Positions 1-10,190 are shown, counted from the stretch's first letter. The stretch: DNA of 64,000 bases from Planctomycetota bacterium (GCA_013816485.1 JACDEI010000007.1:1-64000); one strand, 5' to 3'. The notes: a model not told the origin generated them from the sequence alone. Numbers and translations: made by a program.

Positions 1-1
1 C

Positions 2-28
2 TGCGGGCCAGTGGCCCGCGGTCCCAGG
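2..28. repeat. REP-like dispersed hairpin, arm TGCGGGCCAGTGGCCCGCGGTCCCAGG
   Basis: identical 27-mer also at 11369-11395 and 19120-19146; internally palindromic (GCGGGCCA/TGGCCCGC). Confidence 0.9.
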
Positions 29-61
29 CCGACTGGCCCTCGTGCCTCCTGACGTCCTCAT

Positions 62-715
62 TCATTTCGGCACCTGCTTCGCCAGCGTGCGCAGGTGTTC
101 GTAGATGACGATGGAGTTCATCGGCTCCAACAGGACGACGCCGGGCTGGTAGGTCAGGCCGTAATATCGCATCGTCGCACCAAGCGCCTGTTGCGCGCTC
201 TCGGCGTGCGCGGGTTTCTCGGCGATCGCGACGTCGGTGAAGCGCAACTGTTTCAGGCGGGGATCCTGCTCACCGACCAGCGGTTCGATGCGGCGGTCGA
301 GGAACTGTACGATCGGTGTCGGCGGACGGCCGTGGCGCACCGGGTAAACCAGCACGATAGGCCGACCGGTGAGCAGGTCGGCGTCCTCCGGCAGATCATC
401 AAGACGCATCGGTTCACCGACGACGCCGAGTTCATCCAGCGCCAGCGCGATATCGTTGGCCACCGCCTTCGGGCCGAGCGCGTGATCGGTCTCGGTGGTG
501 GCCGCCTGGATCTCTTTCAGATTGATGGTCTCGCGCGTAGGCCAAGTGTCGGCGTAGAGGATCAGCGGACCCTTCGCCACCGGCTCGCCGTCCTGCGGCG
601 GTGCACGTTTCACCTGGCGTTTCGCCGGCTCGGCCTGCATCCAGACGATGACGAACGGCACCAGCCACACGGTGATCGCGAACACCACGATCAGGATCCA
701 CGGGGCGCGGTTCAT
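62..715 (-). CDS. hypothetical protein with N-terminal TM/signal anchor
   Basis: 217-aa ORF; hydrophobic N-terminus MNRAPWILIVVFAITVWLVPFVIVWM; 4-nt overlap with the following upstream gene (ApbE), suggesting an operon. Confidence 0.75.
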   Translation of the reverse strand: MNRAPWILIVVFAITVWLVPFVIVWMQAEPAKRQVKRAPPQDGEPVAKGPLILYADTWPTRETINLKEIQAATTETDHALGPKAVANDIALALDELGVVGEPMRLDDLPEDADLLTGRPIVLVYPVRHGRPPTPIVQFLDRRIEPLVGEQDPRLKQLRFTDVAIAEKPAHAESAQQALGATMRYYGLTYQPGVVLLEPMNSIVIYEHLRTLAKQVPK

Positions 716-1659
716 GCGGGGATCGCGTGCGGCGTGCGGCGAGCGGCGTGCGGCGTTGCGGCTGCCACTGGATCTACCCGGGCCAGCATACCCGCATCGG
801 CCAGCAGCGTGTCATCGCTGGCGCGTACCCAGGTCGGGAGACCACTGCTCCGTTCAGCGATGGCAGCGGGCGTCGCGTCAGCGAGCAGACAAACATCACT
901 GGCGTGAATGCCGGCGGTCAGGCAATCCGCTGCGATGACCGAGGCAGAGCGGATCATTCCAGGTGCCGGCTGACCGGTGCACACATCCATCAGGTGCGAC
1001 ACCGCACGTCCGGCGAGTACACGCCGACGTGTACCGATGCCGCTGGTGGCAATCGCTTCGTCACGCAGCGTCACCGCAGCGGCGACACCGGGCAGTAGGA
1101 CGAACCAGCCGTCGCGATCGGGTTGCGCGCCGCGCGCCGCACAATCGCCACCGAGTTCCACCAGCGTGTCGGCGCAGCCGTGTGCGACGAGCCGCGCCAG
1201 CACCTGGTCGACACACCACTCCTTACCTACGCCGCCGAGGTCGAGCGCCATGCCTGGACGCGTCAGACGAACGACGCCATCGCACTGCGCGACGGCTGAC
1301 CACGCGATCAACGCTTGAGCGTCGGTGATCTCCGCTGCGGTCGGCCACGTCGTACGCGCTGGCTCGTGCCACAGCCGCCAGAGCGGCAAGGCCGTGGCGT
1401 CGTAGCGGCCAGCGGTCAGGTGATGAGCACGTGCGGCAGCGGCGAGCACCGCGGTCAGATCAGCATCCGCTGGCACGGCGTCGCCGGCATTGAGCCGGCC
1501 GATCAGACTGTCGGCACGGAAACGGCTGAGCTTCGCTTCGACTGCGCGCACCCAGCGTACCGCATCGGCAACCGTGCGCTGCGCCGTGGCCTCAGCCATA
1601 CCGGCCATGCGGATCCGCCCGGTCGAGCCGAGCGCGGTGAAACGAAATCCGTGGATCAT
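712..1659 (-). CDS. apbE: FAD:protein FMN transferase (ApbE family)
   Basis: ALDLGGVGKEWCVDQVLARL and SGIGTRRRVLAGRAVSHLMDVCTGQPAPG match ApbE motifs. Confidence 0.88.
   Translation of the reverse strand: MIHGFRFTALGSTGRIRMAGMAEATAQRTVADAVRWVRAVEAKLSRFRADSLIGRLNAGDAVPADADLTAVLAAAARAHHLTAGRYDATALPLWRLWHEPARTTWPTAAEITDAQALIAWSAVAQCDGVVRLTRPGMALDLGGVGKEWCVDQVLARLVAHGCADTLVELGGDCAARGAQPDRDGWFVLLPGVAAAVTLRDEAIATSGIGTRRRVLAGRAVSHLMDVCTGQPAPGMIRSASVIAADCLTAGIHASDVCLLADATPAAIAERSSGLPTWVRASDDTLLADAGMLARVDPVAAATPHAARRTPHAIPA
725..752. repeat. heptanucleotide tandem array GCGTGCG x4 (one unit GCGAGCG)
   Basis: direct reading; lies in the 3' end of the apbE ORF and encodes its C-terminal TPHAARRTPHA. 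Confidence 0.85.
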
Positions 1660-1770
1660 CGGTGAGGCTCATCCTGGTAGGAACACACGCAGGCCAAGAT
1701 CGAAGCGCCCAGCCGGCTGGTGCAGTACCATCTGGACCACCAAGATGCGAGCAGAGATGGGCTGAGCACG

Positions 1771-1838
1771 GCGTGGCACGGGCGTCTCGCCCGTGGGCCT
1801 CAACAAACCACCTCACGGGCGAGACGCCCGTGCCACGC
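1771..1838. repeat. perfect 25-bp inverted repeat GCGTGGCACGGGCGTCTCGCCCGTG ... CACGGGCGAGACGCCCGTGCCACGC (REP-pair-like)
   Basis: arms 1771-1795 and 1814-1838 are exact reverse complements; each arm is itself palindromic. Confidence 0.92.
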
Positions 1839-1891
1839 TCAAGACCGCACGTTCTGCGTGGTGTCCTGGTGACGGGTCGTGGATTACCGGT

Positions 1892-3751
1892 TCACGACTT
1901 CTTCGGCTCGTCTTTCTTCGGCTCCTCCTTCGGCCACACCGCCGGGTAGCCGACCAGCTCGCGCAGTTCGCCGATGTGCTCCTTGCCGATCTCGCGCGGG
2001 GTCTTGCTGTACTTCTTGCACAACGCCGCGGCGTAACCGGTGGCGATGCCCATCTGCGCGGTGGTCTTCTGCACCCGCGGTCCGCCCAGGGCGACGTGGG
2101 TGCAACTGAAATTGCGCCCGGCCATCATCAGGTTGCCGATGTCCTTGGAATACAGTGTGCGGAACGGCAGGTAGTAGGTGCCGACCTTCATGAACATCGC
2201 TTCGCTGATGTAATCGACCGGGTAGCCCTTGAGCACCTTCTGGTAGTGCACGTCGACCTCGCGGACCTCCTCCACCACCGCGTCGTCGAACTTCACTTTG
2301 TTCACGATGTCGGACAGCGTGTAGATGTGGTCGCCCATCAGGCGGCGCGATTCGCGACGGCCAGCGATGAAGCCGACCCACTTGAGCGCGCGCTTCCCGT
2401 GTTTGGCCGGGTCCTTCTTTTTGGCGTTGGCGAAGCTGCCGTAGATCGCGCGGAACATGTGGTCGCGGATCTCCTCGCCATCCTGGATCTGGTCGAGATC
2501 CGGACGCGCGAACTCCCACTGCCACTCGCCATTGACCGAGGCGTAGTCCTTGGCCACCGGCTTGGTCCAGGGCACTTCGGGGAAGGTGCAGTCCGCAGCC
2601 TTTTCTTCGCTGTTCCACAACACCGAGACGCCCATGGTCCACTTGTCTTCTTTTTCCGGCGACCACAGCTCCTTGTACTTGTCCCACCCTTCGCCGAACT
2701 CGTTCTTCGATTCGCGGCCGTAACGGAACGAAGCACCGGCACGGAAACCGACCCACGCGTCGCCGGTGCAGTCGACGAACAGCGGTGCGCTCACGCGCAT
2801 GGCTTCGCCGGTGCGGTTGTGGTGTGCGTCGATGCTGGTGATGCGCTTCTCCGCCACCTGCACGTCGTAACAGCGCCAGTCGAGAAACTGGATGATGTTC
2901 TTCTCGGCGTCGATGGTGGCGTGGCGCTTCTTGTCGTCGGCGAGCGCCTCGTGCGAACCATTGGCCCAGTGTTTGGAATCGAGCTGACCGATGAGCGTCT
3001 TGTTCTTGCCCGCGATGCCGATGGTGTGCACGCGGATCTCGCCGCTGGCGTTGCCGCCGAGCACCGGGCGGTCATGTACCAAGGCGACCTTCAGGCCCGA
3101 ACGTGCCGCAGCGACCGCCGCGCCGCAGCCGGCCATGCCGCCGCCAATCACCACCAGGTCGAAAGCTTCCTTGCGCGCCGGCACCGCTGGGATGCCCATC
3201 AGCGTGCGCCGCCACGCCATCATCGGCGCGACTTCGACCGGCGGTTTGAAGTCGGCCTTCTTGGTGAAGAACAACGCGTCGCAGCGGCCGTCGAAACCGC
3301 TGAGGTCTTCGAGCGCGATTGCGGTGTCGACGTTGTCGATGGTGATGGTGCCGCCGTTCTGCCACGCCCAGCCGCCGGCCTCGGTGCCGAAAATGGTCGG
3401 CAGCGGTTTGCCAGCGACGTGGATCTTGTAACGGCCGGGAGCCTCCCACTCACCCGCGCACCAGTTACGTGTGCGCACCCACAAGTGGTACGTGCCGGCG
3501 GACGGGAACTTCGCCGTGGTGGTGGCGTTCGTCACCGGGATGCCCATGCCGTGCGCGAGCACGTAGGGCGAGCCCATCACGTCCTCGAATTGCGGATCGA
3601 GCACCCAGCCACCCAGGTCGCTGAAGGCGCGCGCCTCCAACAGCAGGCAGTCGGCACCATGGCTCTTCGACGGATCGGCGAAACCCATGCACGCCAGGGA
3701 CACCCCGGCAAGGCCGGCAACCTTCATGAACTCACGGCGGGACAAGGACAT
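1892..3751 (-). CDS. Tat-signal FAD-dependent oxidoreductase with N-terminal carbohydrate-binding-like region
   Basis: MSLSRREFMKVAGLAGVSLA Tat-like signal; FDLVVIGGGMAGCGAAVAAARSGLKVALVHDRPVLGGNASGEIR dinucleotide-binding motif; start set at ATG 3751. Confidence 0.88.
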   Translation of the reverse strand: MSLSRREFMKVAGLAGVSLACMGFADPSKSHGADCLLLEARAFSDLGGWVLDPQFEDVMGSPYVLAHGMGIPVTNATTTAKFPSAGTYHLWVRTRNWCAGEWEAPGRYKIHVAGKPLPTIFGTEAGGWAWQNGGTITIDNVDTAIALEDLSGFDGRCDALFFTKKADFKPPVEVAPMMAWRRTLMGIPAVPARKEAFDLVVIGGGMAGCGAAVAAARSGLKVALVHDRPVLGGNASGEIRVHTIGIAGKNKTLIGQLDSKHWANGSHEALADDKKRHATIDAEKNIIQFLDWRCYDVQVAEKRITSIDAHHNRTGEAMRVSAPLFVDCTGDAWVGFRAGASFRYGRESKNEFGEGWDKYKELWSPEKEDKWTMGVSVLWNSEEKAADCTFPEVPWTKPVAKDYASVNGEWQWEFARPDLDQIQDGEEIRDHMFRAIYGSFANAKKKDPAKHGKRALKWVGFIAGRRESRRLMGDHIYTLSDIVNKVKFDDAVVEEVREVDVHYQKVLKGYPVDYISEAMFMKVGTYYLPFRTLYSKDIGNLMMAGRNFSCTHVALGGPRVQKTTAQMGIATGYAAALCKKYSKTPREIGKEHIGELRELVGYPAVWPKEEPKKDEPKKS

Positions 3752-4054
3752 AGGATGGCTCCTGGGAAAGGGCTTCACGGGCTCGCCGGCAGGCGGTCGC
3801 CTCGGATATTGGTGCTTTATGTGCACCATATACCCAAAGCAAGCGAGGACGTTGAGCGGTCGTGGGGGACTGCCTCAAGCATACCCGACGAACCCAGGGG
3901 ATCCGGGGCGATTCAACGCCGTGCGCGGGGCGACGGTGTGAGCCGGTTCAGGGTTTGGCTGGGGCGCTGCGCAATGGCTAAAGCCAAGCCAGACAACCAG
4001 AGAAAACTCCGGCGCGGCAGCAGCGACGATGATGGTCTCCTGCGGCAGGACGCG

Positions 4055-5005
4055 CTACTTCGTCGTCAGCGCTGCCTCGATGGTCTGTCTGAGCGCGTCG
4101 GCCTGCTCCTCGACATCGGCGATGGTGGCGCGCGTGACGGTCTTCTCGCGGGTGAAGCCGACGTGATCACGCCAGCCGTTGGAACGCTGCTCGCGCCAGC
4201 GTTTGATCTGCGGATAGAGGGGATCGGCGCTGATGGTGGTGAACGCACCGGCGAGGTCGTCACCGACACTCGGGTAACCAAGGCCACGCAACACACAGTC
4301 CGCCATCAGCAGCAGGCCCTGGTCGTTGGGGTGAATGCCGTCGCCGCTGAAGGCGAACGTCGGCTCGCTTACGCGGCGCTTGGCCAAGTACGCGGTCATC
4401 GGCCCGTTGAGGTCGATCACCCTCGCCTGCGTTGCCGGCAGCGTCAGCTCCCAACGCGCGAAGGCTTCGAGCACGCCGCCGTAGCCATCGAACGGTGCCT
4501 TGAAGCCGTAGTCCGCCGCGCCGGCCGGCCGCAGCTTGGCTCGCACCGGCTGGGGATCGAACGGCGGCGGGGTCAACAGCACCACACGCGCGCCGGCCGC
4601 TTGGCAATCGCTGATGAGTTTACCGATGCCCTGCTGGAACGCCTGCAAGCGCGCGTCGTCGAGCGGCCAATAGATGCCATCGTTCATGCCGTAGCAGGCG
4701 ACCACCACCTGCGGTTTGATCCGCTCCAATGCGCGTCCCAATCGTTCATGCACACACGGCCGCGGGAACGGATGATCCTGTTCCGACAATCCTGACGCGG
4801 TCTCGCTCGCCAGACCGATCGCCACCACGTCGGGCAGGCGGCCGTGGTGACGTGCGAGCTGCTGCGTCAGACAAGTCACCCAGCCACCAGCATGGGTGAT
4901 GCTATCGCCAAGGATCAGCACGCGCCCACGCATCAGCAGATCGTCGACCGCCGCCAGGGGCAGGCTCAGACCAAGCAGCACGATGATAAGCAGGCGATGG
5001 GGCAT
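4055..5005 (-). CDS. exported SGNH/GDSL hydrolase
   Basis: signal peptide; ILGDSITHAGGW block I, GMNDGIYW, GDGIHPNDQG (D-x-x-H). Confidence 0.87.
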   Translation of the reverse strand: MPHRLLIIVLLGLSLPLAAVDDLLMRGRVLILGDSITHAGGWVTCLTQQLARHHGRLPDVVAIGLASETASGLSEQDHPFPRPCVHERLGRALERIKPQVVVACYGMNDGIYWPLDDARLQAFQQGIGKLISDCQAAGARVVLLTPPPFDPQPVRAKLRPAGAADYGFKAPFDGYGGVLEAFARWELTLPATQARVIDLNGPMTAYLAKRRVSEPTFAFSGDGIHPNDQGLLLMADCVLRGLGYPSVGDDLAGAFTTISADPLYPQIKRWREQRSNGWRDHVGFTREKTVTRATIADVEEQADALRQTIEAALTTK

Positions 5006-5175
5006 GGAGACTCCTGGCAGTACGCGAGACAGGATGGTGATGGCGGCGTGTACGACCATCTCCTACCCGCATGGCCATGGCGGCGTTCATCACTGTTCTC
5101 CGCGTGGTGCGTTATCCCTCAGCCTGCCCCTTCCGCTCAGCGCCAGCCACGCATGCTCATGCACAGGAGATCATC

Positions 5176-5505
5176 ATGCTGGTCGTAAATACCGAGACCC
5201 TGCCCGGCTACCGCATCATCGCTACCAAAGGTCTGGTGCAGGGCAGCACCGTGCGCGCCAAACACCTGGGGCGCGACATCGCTGCGGGGTTCAAGAACCT
5301 CGTCGGTGGTGAACTCAAAGGTTACACCGAACTGCTGACCGAAGCGCGCCGCGAAGCGTTGTCGCGGATGCTGGCGCAGGCACAGGAACTGGGTGCCAAC
5401 GCCGTGCTGAACGTACGTTATTCCACCAGCGCCATCACCGCCGGTGCCTCCGAACTGTTCGCCTATGGCACGGCGGTGACCGTGGCGCAGGACGGTCAGG
5501 CGTGA
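5176..5505 (+). CDS. YbjQ family protein (heavy-metal-binding domain)
   Basis: TLPGYRIIATKGLVQGSTVRAKHLGRDIAAGFKNLVGGELKGYTELLTEARREALSRM typical YbjQ. Confidence 0.88.
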   Translation: MLVVNTETLPGYRIIATKGLVQGSTVRAKHLGRDIAAGFKNLVGGELKGYTELLTEARREALSRMLAQAQELGANAVLNVRYSTSAITAGASELFAYGTAVTVAQDGQA

Positions 5506-6035
5506 TCGCCACGCTCGGTACCAGTTTGGCGGCGGCTGTCGTGGCGGCACGCAATCATGACGGGGACGTGATCGGCTTGGTGTTCAACCTGGGCATACCA
5601 CTGGTATTGTTCATCCTTGGTTGGGTGGTCGGCGGACGCCGTGAACGTGCACACTTGCGCGATTTGGCGCGGCGCGAAGCGCTCAATGCCAATATCCTGC
5701 GCACCGATCTGCGTGCCTATGGTCCGGCGGATCCGACCGCCGGCGCGTTGTTGGTGAGCGCAGAAGTGGTGATCGGCACCGATTACTGCAAGGCGTTCTT
5801 CGCGGGCCTGCGCAAGCTGGTTGGTGGCAACCTGCGCAGTTACGAAACCTTGCTCGAACGCGCGCGGCGTGAAGCGATCCTGCGGCTGATTGAGCAAGCC
5901 CGCAGTCGGCAGTTCAACGCACTGTGTTGTGTGCGTCTGGAAGCATCAAACGTCGGCAAGGGTATCATGCCGATGGTCGCCATACTGGCGTACGCCACCG
6001 CTTACCGCGTACCGGACACTGCGACCACGAACTAA
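5502..6035 (+). CDS. membrane-anchored YbjQ-like protein
   Basis: N-terminal TM followed by a YbjQ-like segment (VVIGTDYCKAFFAGLRKLVGGNLRSYETLLERARREAILRL); GTG start overlaps the upstream stop. Confidence 0.78.
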   Translation: MIATLGTSLAAAVVAARNHDGDVIGLVFNLGIPLVLFILGWVVGGRRERAHLRDLARREALNANILRTDLRAYGPADPTAGALLVSAEVVIGTDYCKAFFAGLRKLVGGNLRSYETLLERARREAILRLIEQARSRQFNALCCVRLEASNVGKGIMPMVAILAYATAYRVPDTATTN

Positions 6036-6041
6036 CCGACC

Positions 6042-6776
6042 ATGACCAACGGACACGGCATCGACGACGAACCGCACCTGCGTCCGCCACCGTGTCCGCC
6101 ACCATGTCCGGCACCGTGTCCGGCAGTGGGACACGGGGTAAACGACGAACCGCTTCGTGCGACGGTAATAGCCGCTGGACATGGCGTGGGCGACGAGCCC
6201 GGAGTGAGCGCACCCGCAGGGGTGACCACCTACCGTGATCACCTGAACGCTGGCCTGCACCGTACATCACCGACCACCACCTGGTTGGCAACGTTGGTTG
6301 CAGCACTCGCCGCCGGGCCATGGGCGATCCTCGCCGCGGTGTTCGGTACCAGCGCCGACACTCAGGGTGTGGCGATGGTGGTGGTCGGTCCGTTGTGTGA
6401 GGAAGTGGCCAAGGTCGCCGTGGTGTTTCTCATCGTCGAACGCTGGCCGTGGTTGTTCCGCTGGCGCGTGCAGGTGCTGCTCGCCGCCATCTGCGGTGGG
6501 CTGGTGTTCTCCGTGATTGAGAACCTGCTCTACCTGCACGTCTACATTCCGGACCCGGAGCCGTGGATGGTCCACTGGCGCTGGACCGTCTGTGTTGCGC
6601 TGCACAGCGGCTGTAGCCTGATCGCTGGCCTGGGCATGACCCGCGTGTGGAGCACGTGCTGGCGCGACCAGCAACCACCCGATGGCAATCATGCCATCCC
6701 CTTCATCGCAGCTGCCGCCCTGATCCACGGCACCTACAATTTTCTGGCGTTGACCGGCGAAATCGCCACGCGCTGA
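6042..6776 (+). CDS. PrsW-like intramembrane metalloprotease with Cys/Pro/His-rich N-terminal tail
   Basis: multi-TM; VGPLCEEVAKVAVVF, SVIENLLYL, LIHGTYNFLAL motifs. Confidence 0.78.
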   Translation: MTNGHGIDDEPHLRPPPCPPPCPAPCPAVGHGVNDEPLRATVIAAGHGVGDEPGVSAPAGVTTYRDHLNAGLHRTSPTTTWLATLVAALAAGPWAILAAVFGTSADTQGVAMVVVGPLCEEVAKVAVVFLIVERWPWLFRWRVQVLLAAICGGLVFSVIENLLYLHVYIPDPEPWMVHWRWTVCVALHSGCSLIAGLGMTRVWSTCWRDQQPPDGNHAIPFIAAAALIHGTYNFLALTGEIATR

Positions 6777-6956
6777 CCCAACCCCGACGGCTACTCGCCA
6801 GCTAGAGTTCTCCTACGAGCCGCGCAGCGGCGATGTCGGGTTGGGGCGCAAGCCCAGCTAGACCTCCTGTGGTTCACACGGAACAACCTTGGACAGGCGT
6901 TGCCGCGGCACGGACATCCAGGTGTGTTCGTCGCGGCACGCTACACTGCGCGCACC

Positions 6957-8960
6957 ATGGTCGGACCACCGTCACAGACGCAGCGTTTAGGCATCGCCAC
7001 CCTCGCCATCGTCGCTGGTGCCGGGATACAACTCGCGAGCCAGTATTTCACCAGCTCCACGCCACCATCGGTCGCGGTGTTCCTGCTCGCGATCGGCTTC
7101 AGCGCTTGGTACGGCGGTTTCGCTCCCGGCCTGCTCGCCCTGGCCTTGGCGGTTCCCGCCGGCGATCTGCTGACCGTGATCCTGGATCCCAATGCGACCA
7201 TGCGCACGCGCACGGTCGATGCCGCGGCGCTGGTGGTCGTCGGCATGCTCACCAATGCAATGCTGCTCTACCGCGAGACCCACGCGCGCATCCAGCTGGA
7301 ACGCCGCCAGGACGCAGTCGAACGTCGACGCACTGCCGACCACCTGACGCAGGAGCGCCATCGCCTGCTCATGTTGATGGAGCACTCGCCTGATCACATC
7401 TACTTCAAGGACCGCGACTGTCGCTTCATACTGGTCAGCCCCTCCCTGGTCCGTGGTTTCGGAATGCAGACCGCCGACCAAGTGATCGGCAAGACCGACT
7501 TCGACATCTTCACCAAGGAACATGCCCAACCGGCCTACGACGACGAGCAGCAGGTCATGCGCACCGGCATCCCGGTAGTGAACAAGGAAGAGAAGGAGAC
7601 CTGGCCTGACGGACGGGTGACCTGGGCGGAAAGCACCAAGGTGCCCTTTCGTGATACCACGGGCACCATCGTCGGCACCTTCGGCATCACGCGTGACATC
7701 ACCGAGCGAAAAATTGCGGCGGATGCCCTGCGTGAAGCCAAGGTCGCCGCCGAAGCCGCCAACCTCGCCAAGAGCCAGTTCCTCGCCAACATGAGCCACG
7801 AGATCCGTACGCCGCTGAGCGCGGTGGTCGGCATGGCCGAGGTCCTGCTCGAAAGCGGCCTGTTACCTGAACAACACGAATTCGCCGAGATCATCCACCG
7901 TTCCGGCAACGGTCTGGTGGCGATGCTCAACGACATCCTGGATTTTTCCAAGATCGAGGCGGGCAAGCTCGAACTCGAAGCCATCCCGTTCGATCTCGCC
8001 CTCGCGGTCGATGACGTGGTCCACCTGCTCGCCGCCAGCGCCGAGGCCAAGCGCCTGGAGCTGATCCAACGCGTCGCCCCAGGGACGCCGGTGCGTCTGC
8101 TGGGCGATCCCGGCCGTCTGCGGCAGGTGCTCAGCAACCTCATCGGCAATGCCATCAAGTTCACCGCGGGTGGCCATGTGTTCGTCGACGCCTCCGGTGA
8201 ACTGGTCGATGAACAGCACGCACGCGTGGTGATCTCCGTCAGCGACACCGGCATCGGCATCGCGAGCGACAAGCTCTCCAGCATCTTCGACAAGTTCACC
8301 CAGGCCGACACCTCGACCACGCGCCGTTACGGCGGCACCGGCCTGGGGCTGGCGATCTGCCGGCAGATCGCTGAGAACATGGGCGGGGCGCTGCGCGTCG
8401 ACAGCACGCCGGAGCAGGGGTCGACCTTCACCCTGATCCTGACCCTGCCCGTCGCACCCGGCTCATCGCCCAAGCTGCCGATCCAGATCGATCTAAGCGG
8501 CACCCACGTGCTGGTGGTCGAGGCCAATGCGATCTCACGTCGGGTGCTCGCCGAACAACTCGCTACCTGGGGTTGTATCCCGCATTGCCACGCGCGCAGC
8601 GAAGACGCCTTGGCCGAGACCGTCGTCTGCCGCTTGGCGGTGGTCGATGCCCAGCTCGGCGGTGCGTCCGGCCTCGGCCTGGGCCAGGGATTGCGCGAGG
8701 GCGTCCACGGCGCGGAGCTCGGCCTCATCCTGCTCACCGCACTCGGTCAACGCGGAGATGCCAAACTAGCGGAGGGCGCCGGCTTCAACGCCTACCTGGT
8801 CAAACCGGTGCGCAGCCTCGATCTACGCGATGCTCTGTCGGAGGTCGTCCAGGCCCAGCAGTTCAATGAGCTGCATGGACTGGTGACCCGTCACACCCTG
8901 GCCGAACGCCGCGGGCACGGTTCGTCAGCTGTGCATCGACGCGAGAGAACACGAAAATAA
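6957..8960 (+). CDS. hybrid sensor histidine kinase (DUF4118-like TM, PAS, HisKA, HATPase_c, receiver-like)
   Basis: [20 protein letters not shown]-box; [22 protein letters not shown]-box; [17 protein letters not shown]-terminal LAVVDAQ...YLVKP. Confidence 0.9.
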   Translation: MVGPPSQTQRLGIATLAIVAGAGIQLASQYFTSSTPPSVAVFLLAIGFSAWYGGFAPGLLALALAVPAGDLLTVILDPNATMRTRTVDAAALVVVGMLTNAMLLYRETHARIQLERRQDAVERRRTADHLTQERHRLLMLMEHSPDHIYFKDRDCRFILVSPSLVRGFGMQTADQVIGKTDFDIFTKEHAQPAYDDEQQVMRTGIPVVNKEEKETWPDGRVTWAESTKVPFRDTTGTIVGTFGITRDITERKIAADALREAKVAAEAANLAKSQFLANMSHEIRTPLSAVVGMAEVLLESGLLPEQHEFAEIIHRSGNGLVAMLNDILDFSKIEAGKLELEAIPFDLALAVDDVVHLLAASAEAKRLELIQRVAPGTPVRLLGDPGRLRQVLSNLIGNAIKFTAGGHVFVDASGELVDEQHARVVISVSDTGIGIASDKLSSIFDKFTQADTSTTRRYGGTGLGLAICRQIAENMGGALRVDSTPEQGSTFTLILTLPVAPGSSPKLPIQIDLSGTHVLVVEANAISRRVLAEQLATWGCIPHCHARSEDALAETVVCRLAVVDAQLGGASGLGLGQGLREGVHGAELGLILLTALGQRGDAKLAEGAGFNAYLVKPVRSLDLRDALSEVVQAQQFNELHGLVTRHTLAERRGHGSSAVHRRERTRK

Positions 8961-8973
8961 ATAAGGCCACGGA

Positions 8974-9053
8974 CTACAGGCTACAGACCACAGGCGGGAG
9001 AAGCTGATTCGCGATGATTTCGCCGCCTGTAGCCCGAAGCCTGTCGTCTGTCG
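8974..9053. repeat. inverted pair of heptad blocks (CTACAGG-type) between convergent genes
   Basis: left CTACAGG CTACAGA CCACAGG; right, as reverse complement, CGACAGA CGACAGG CTTCGGG CTACAGG. Confidence 0.78.
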
Positions 9054-9061
9054 CCTTCCCT

Positions 9062-9412
9062 CTAATACGGCTCGCTGCTGAACCCCTGCAGGCGGCCATC
9101 GCGCACCGAGTAGGTGACATGGATGGGACTGCAACAGACCGAGCAGTCCTGCACGTCGTCCTGATCGGGGCCGCTGAGGTCGACCGCGATATCGATGGTC
9201 TCGCCACAGTGCGGGCACGTGATCGGATGCTGCTGCGCGGGTTCGCCGACCGGAGCGGCCTCATCATCGTCGCTGACCGCCTCGGGATCGACCACCTCGG
9301 GGTTCTCTTCCGCGACGATGGCGACGAAATCGCGCAGACCCTGTTTCACCGCGTCCGTGAGGCGCAATCCCCGTCGTTTGAGCAAGCGACGCAGGCGTCT
9401 GGTCAGGCGCAT
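9062..9412 (-). CDS. CPXCG motif-containing cysteine-rich protein
   Basis: TCPHCGETIDIAVDLSG...DCSVCCSPIHVTY. Confidence 0.82.
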   Translation of the reverse strand: MRLTRRLRRLLKRRGLRLTDAVKQGLRDFVAIVAEENPEVVDPEAVSDDDEAAPVGEPAQQHPITCPHCGETIDIAVDLSGPDQDDVQDCSVCCSPIHVTYSVRDGRLQGFSSEPY

Positions 9413-9501
9413 GGAGGTATCTCCCGCCGCTACGGTGTCGCGCGTGCGTCCGACGGCAACCGTGGCAGCATCACTGACAACGGCTCACCGTCGAGGTCCA
9501 C

Positions 9502-10185
9502 ATGCCCCTTGCTCCCGCATCCTGGTCCATGCCCCACCGCCACCTGCTCGGCGGGTTGCTGCTGATGAGCATCAGCGTCCTCACGGGTGAGGACGCTCCC
9601 GGCGAGAAACCAAACGCCGATAAATTTTTCAGCGAGGGCGTGCGGTTGTTCTTCGATGCCCAGCCCGCCGCTTCAGCAACGGCTTTTGATAAGGTCATCG
9701 AACTCGCGCCCGGCGCCGCGCCGCAGCTGTGGCAGCGCGGACTCTCGCTCTATTACGCTGGACGTTTCGCTGATGGCCGCGCGCAATTCGAACTGCACCA
9801 GACCGTCAATGGCAATGACGTGGAGAACGCCGCGTGGCATTTCATCTGCGTGGTGAAGACCGATGGCCTCGCTGCCGCGCGCAAGGCGTTCATCCCCATC
9901 GCTGGCGATGCGCGCATCCCGATGCGCGAGATCCACGCGCTCTATGCCGGTACCGGCACCGCCGAGGCTGTGCTGCGCGCGGCGGACGCCGACGGTCAGC
10001 CGACGGAGGCCGAACGCGACCAGCTCTGTTACGCGCACCTCTACCTGGGGCTCTACTACGAAGCCGCCGGCGATGCCGCGCTCGCCCGCACGCACATGCG
10101 CCGTGCGGCGATCGACTACCGCATGGATCATTACATGGGCAAGGTGGCGCAAGTGCATGTGAAACTGCGGGGTTGGCAGGACTAG
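9502..10185 (+). CDS. exported TPR-like protein
   Basis: signal-like N-terminus; FSEGVRLFFDAQPAASATAFDKVIELAPGAAPQLWQRGLSLYYAGRF TPR pattern. Confidence 0.75.
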   Translation: MPLAPASWSMPHRHLLGGLLLMSISVLTGEDAPGEKPNADKFFSEGVRLFFDAQPAASATAFDKVIELAPGAAPQLWQRGLSLYYAGRFADGRAQFELHQTVNGNDVENAAWHFICVVKTDGLAAARKAFIPIAGDARIPMREIHALYAGTGTAEAVLRAADADGQPTEAERDQLCYAHLYLGLYYEAAGDAALARTHMRRAAIDYRMDHYMGKVAQVHVKLRGWQD

Positions 10186-10190
10186 CTGCG

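Noticed and set aside
1793-4795. 1000-aa plus-strand ORF
   Set aside because: Antisense to the well-supported FAD oxidoreductase and GDSL genes; Arg/His/Val-rich composition typical of high-GC shadow ORFs.
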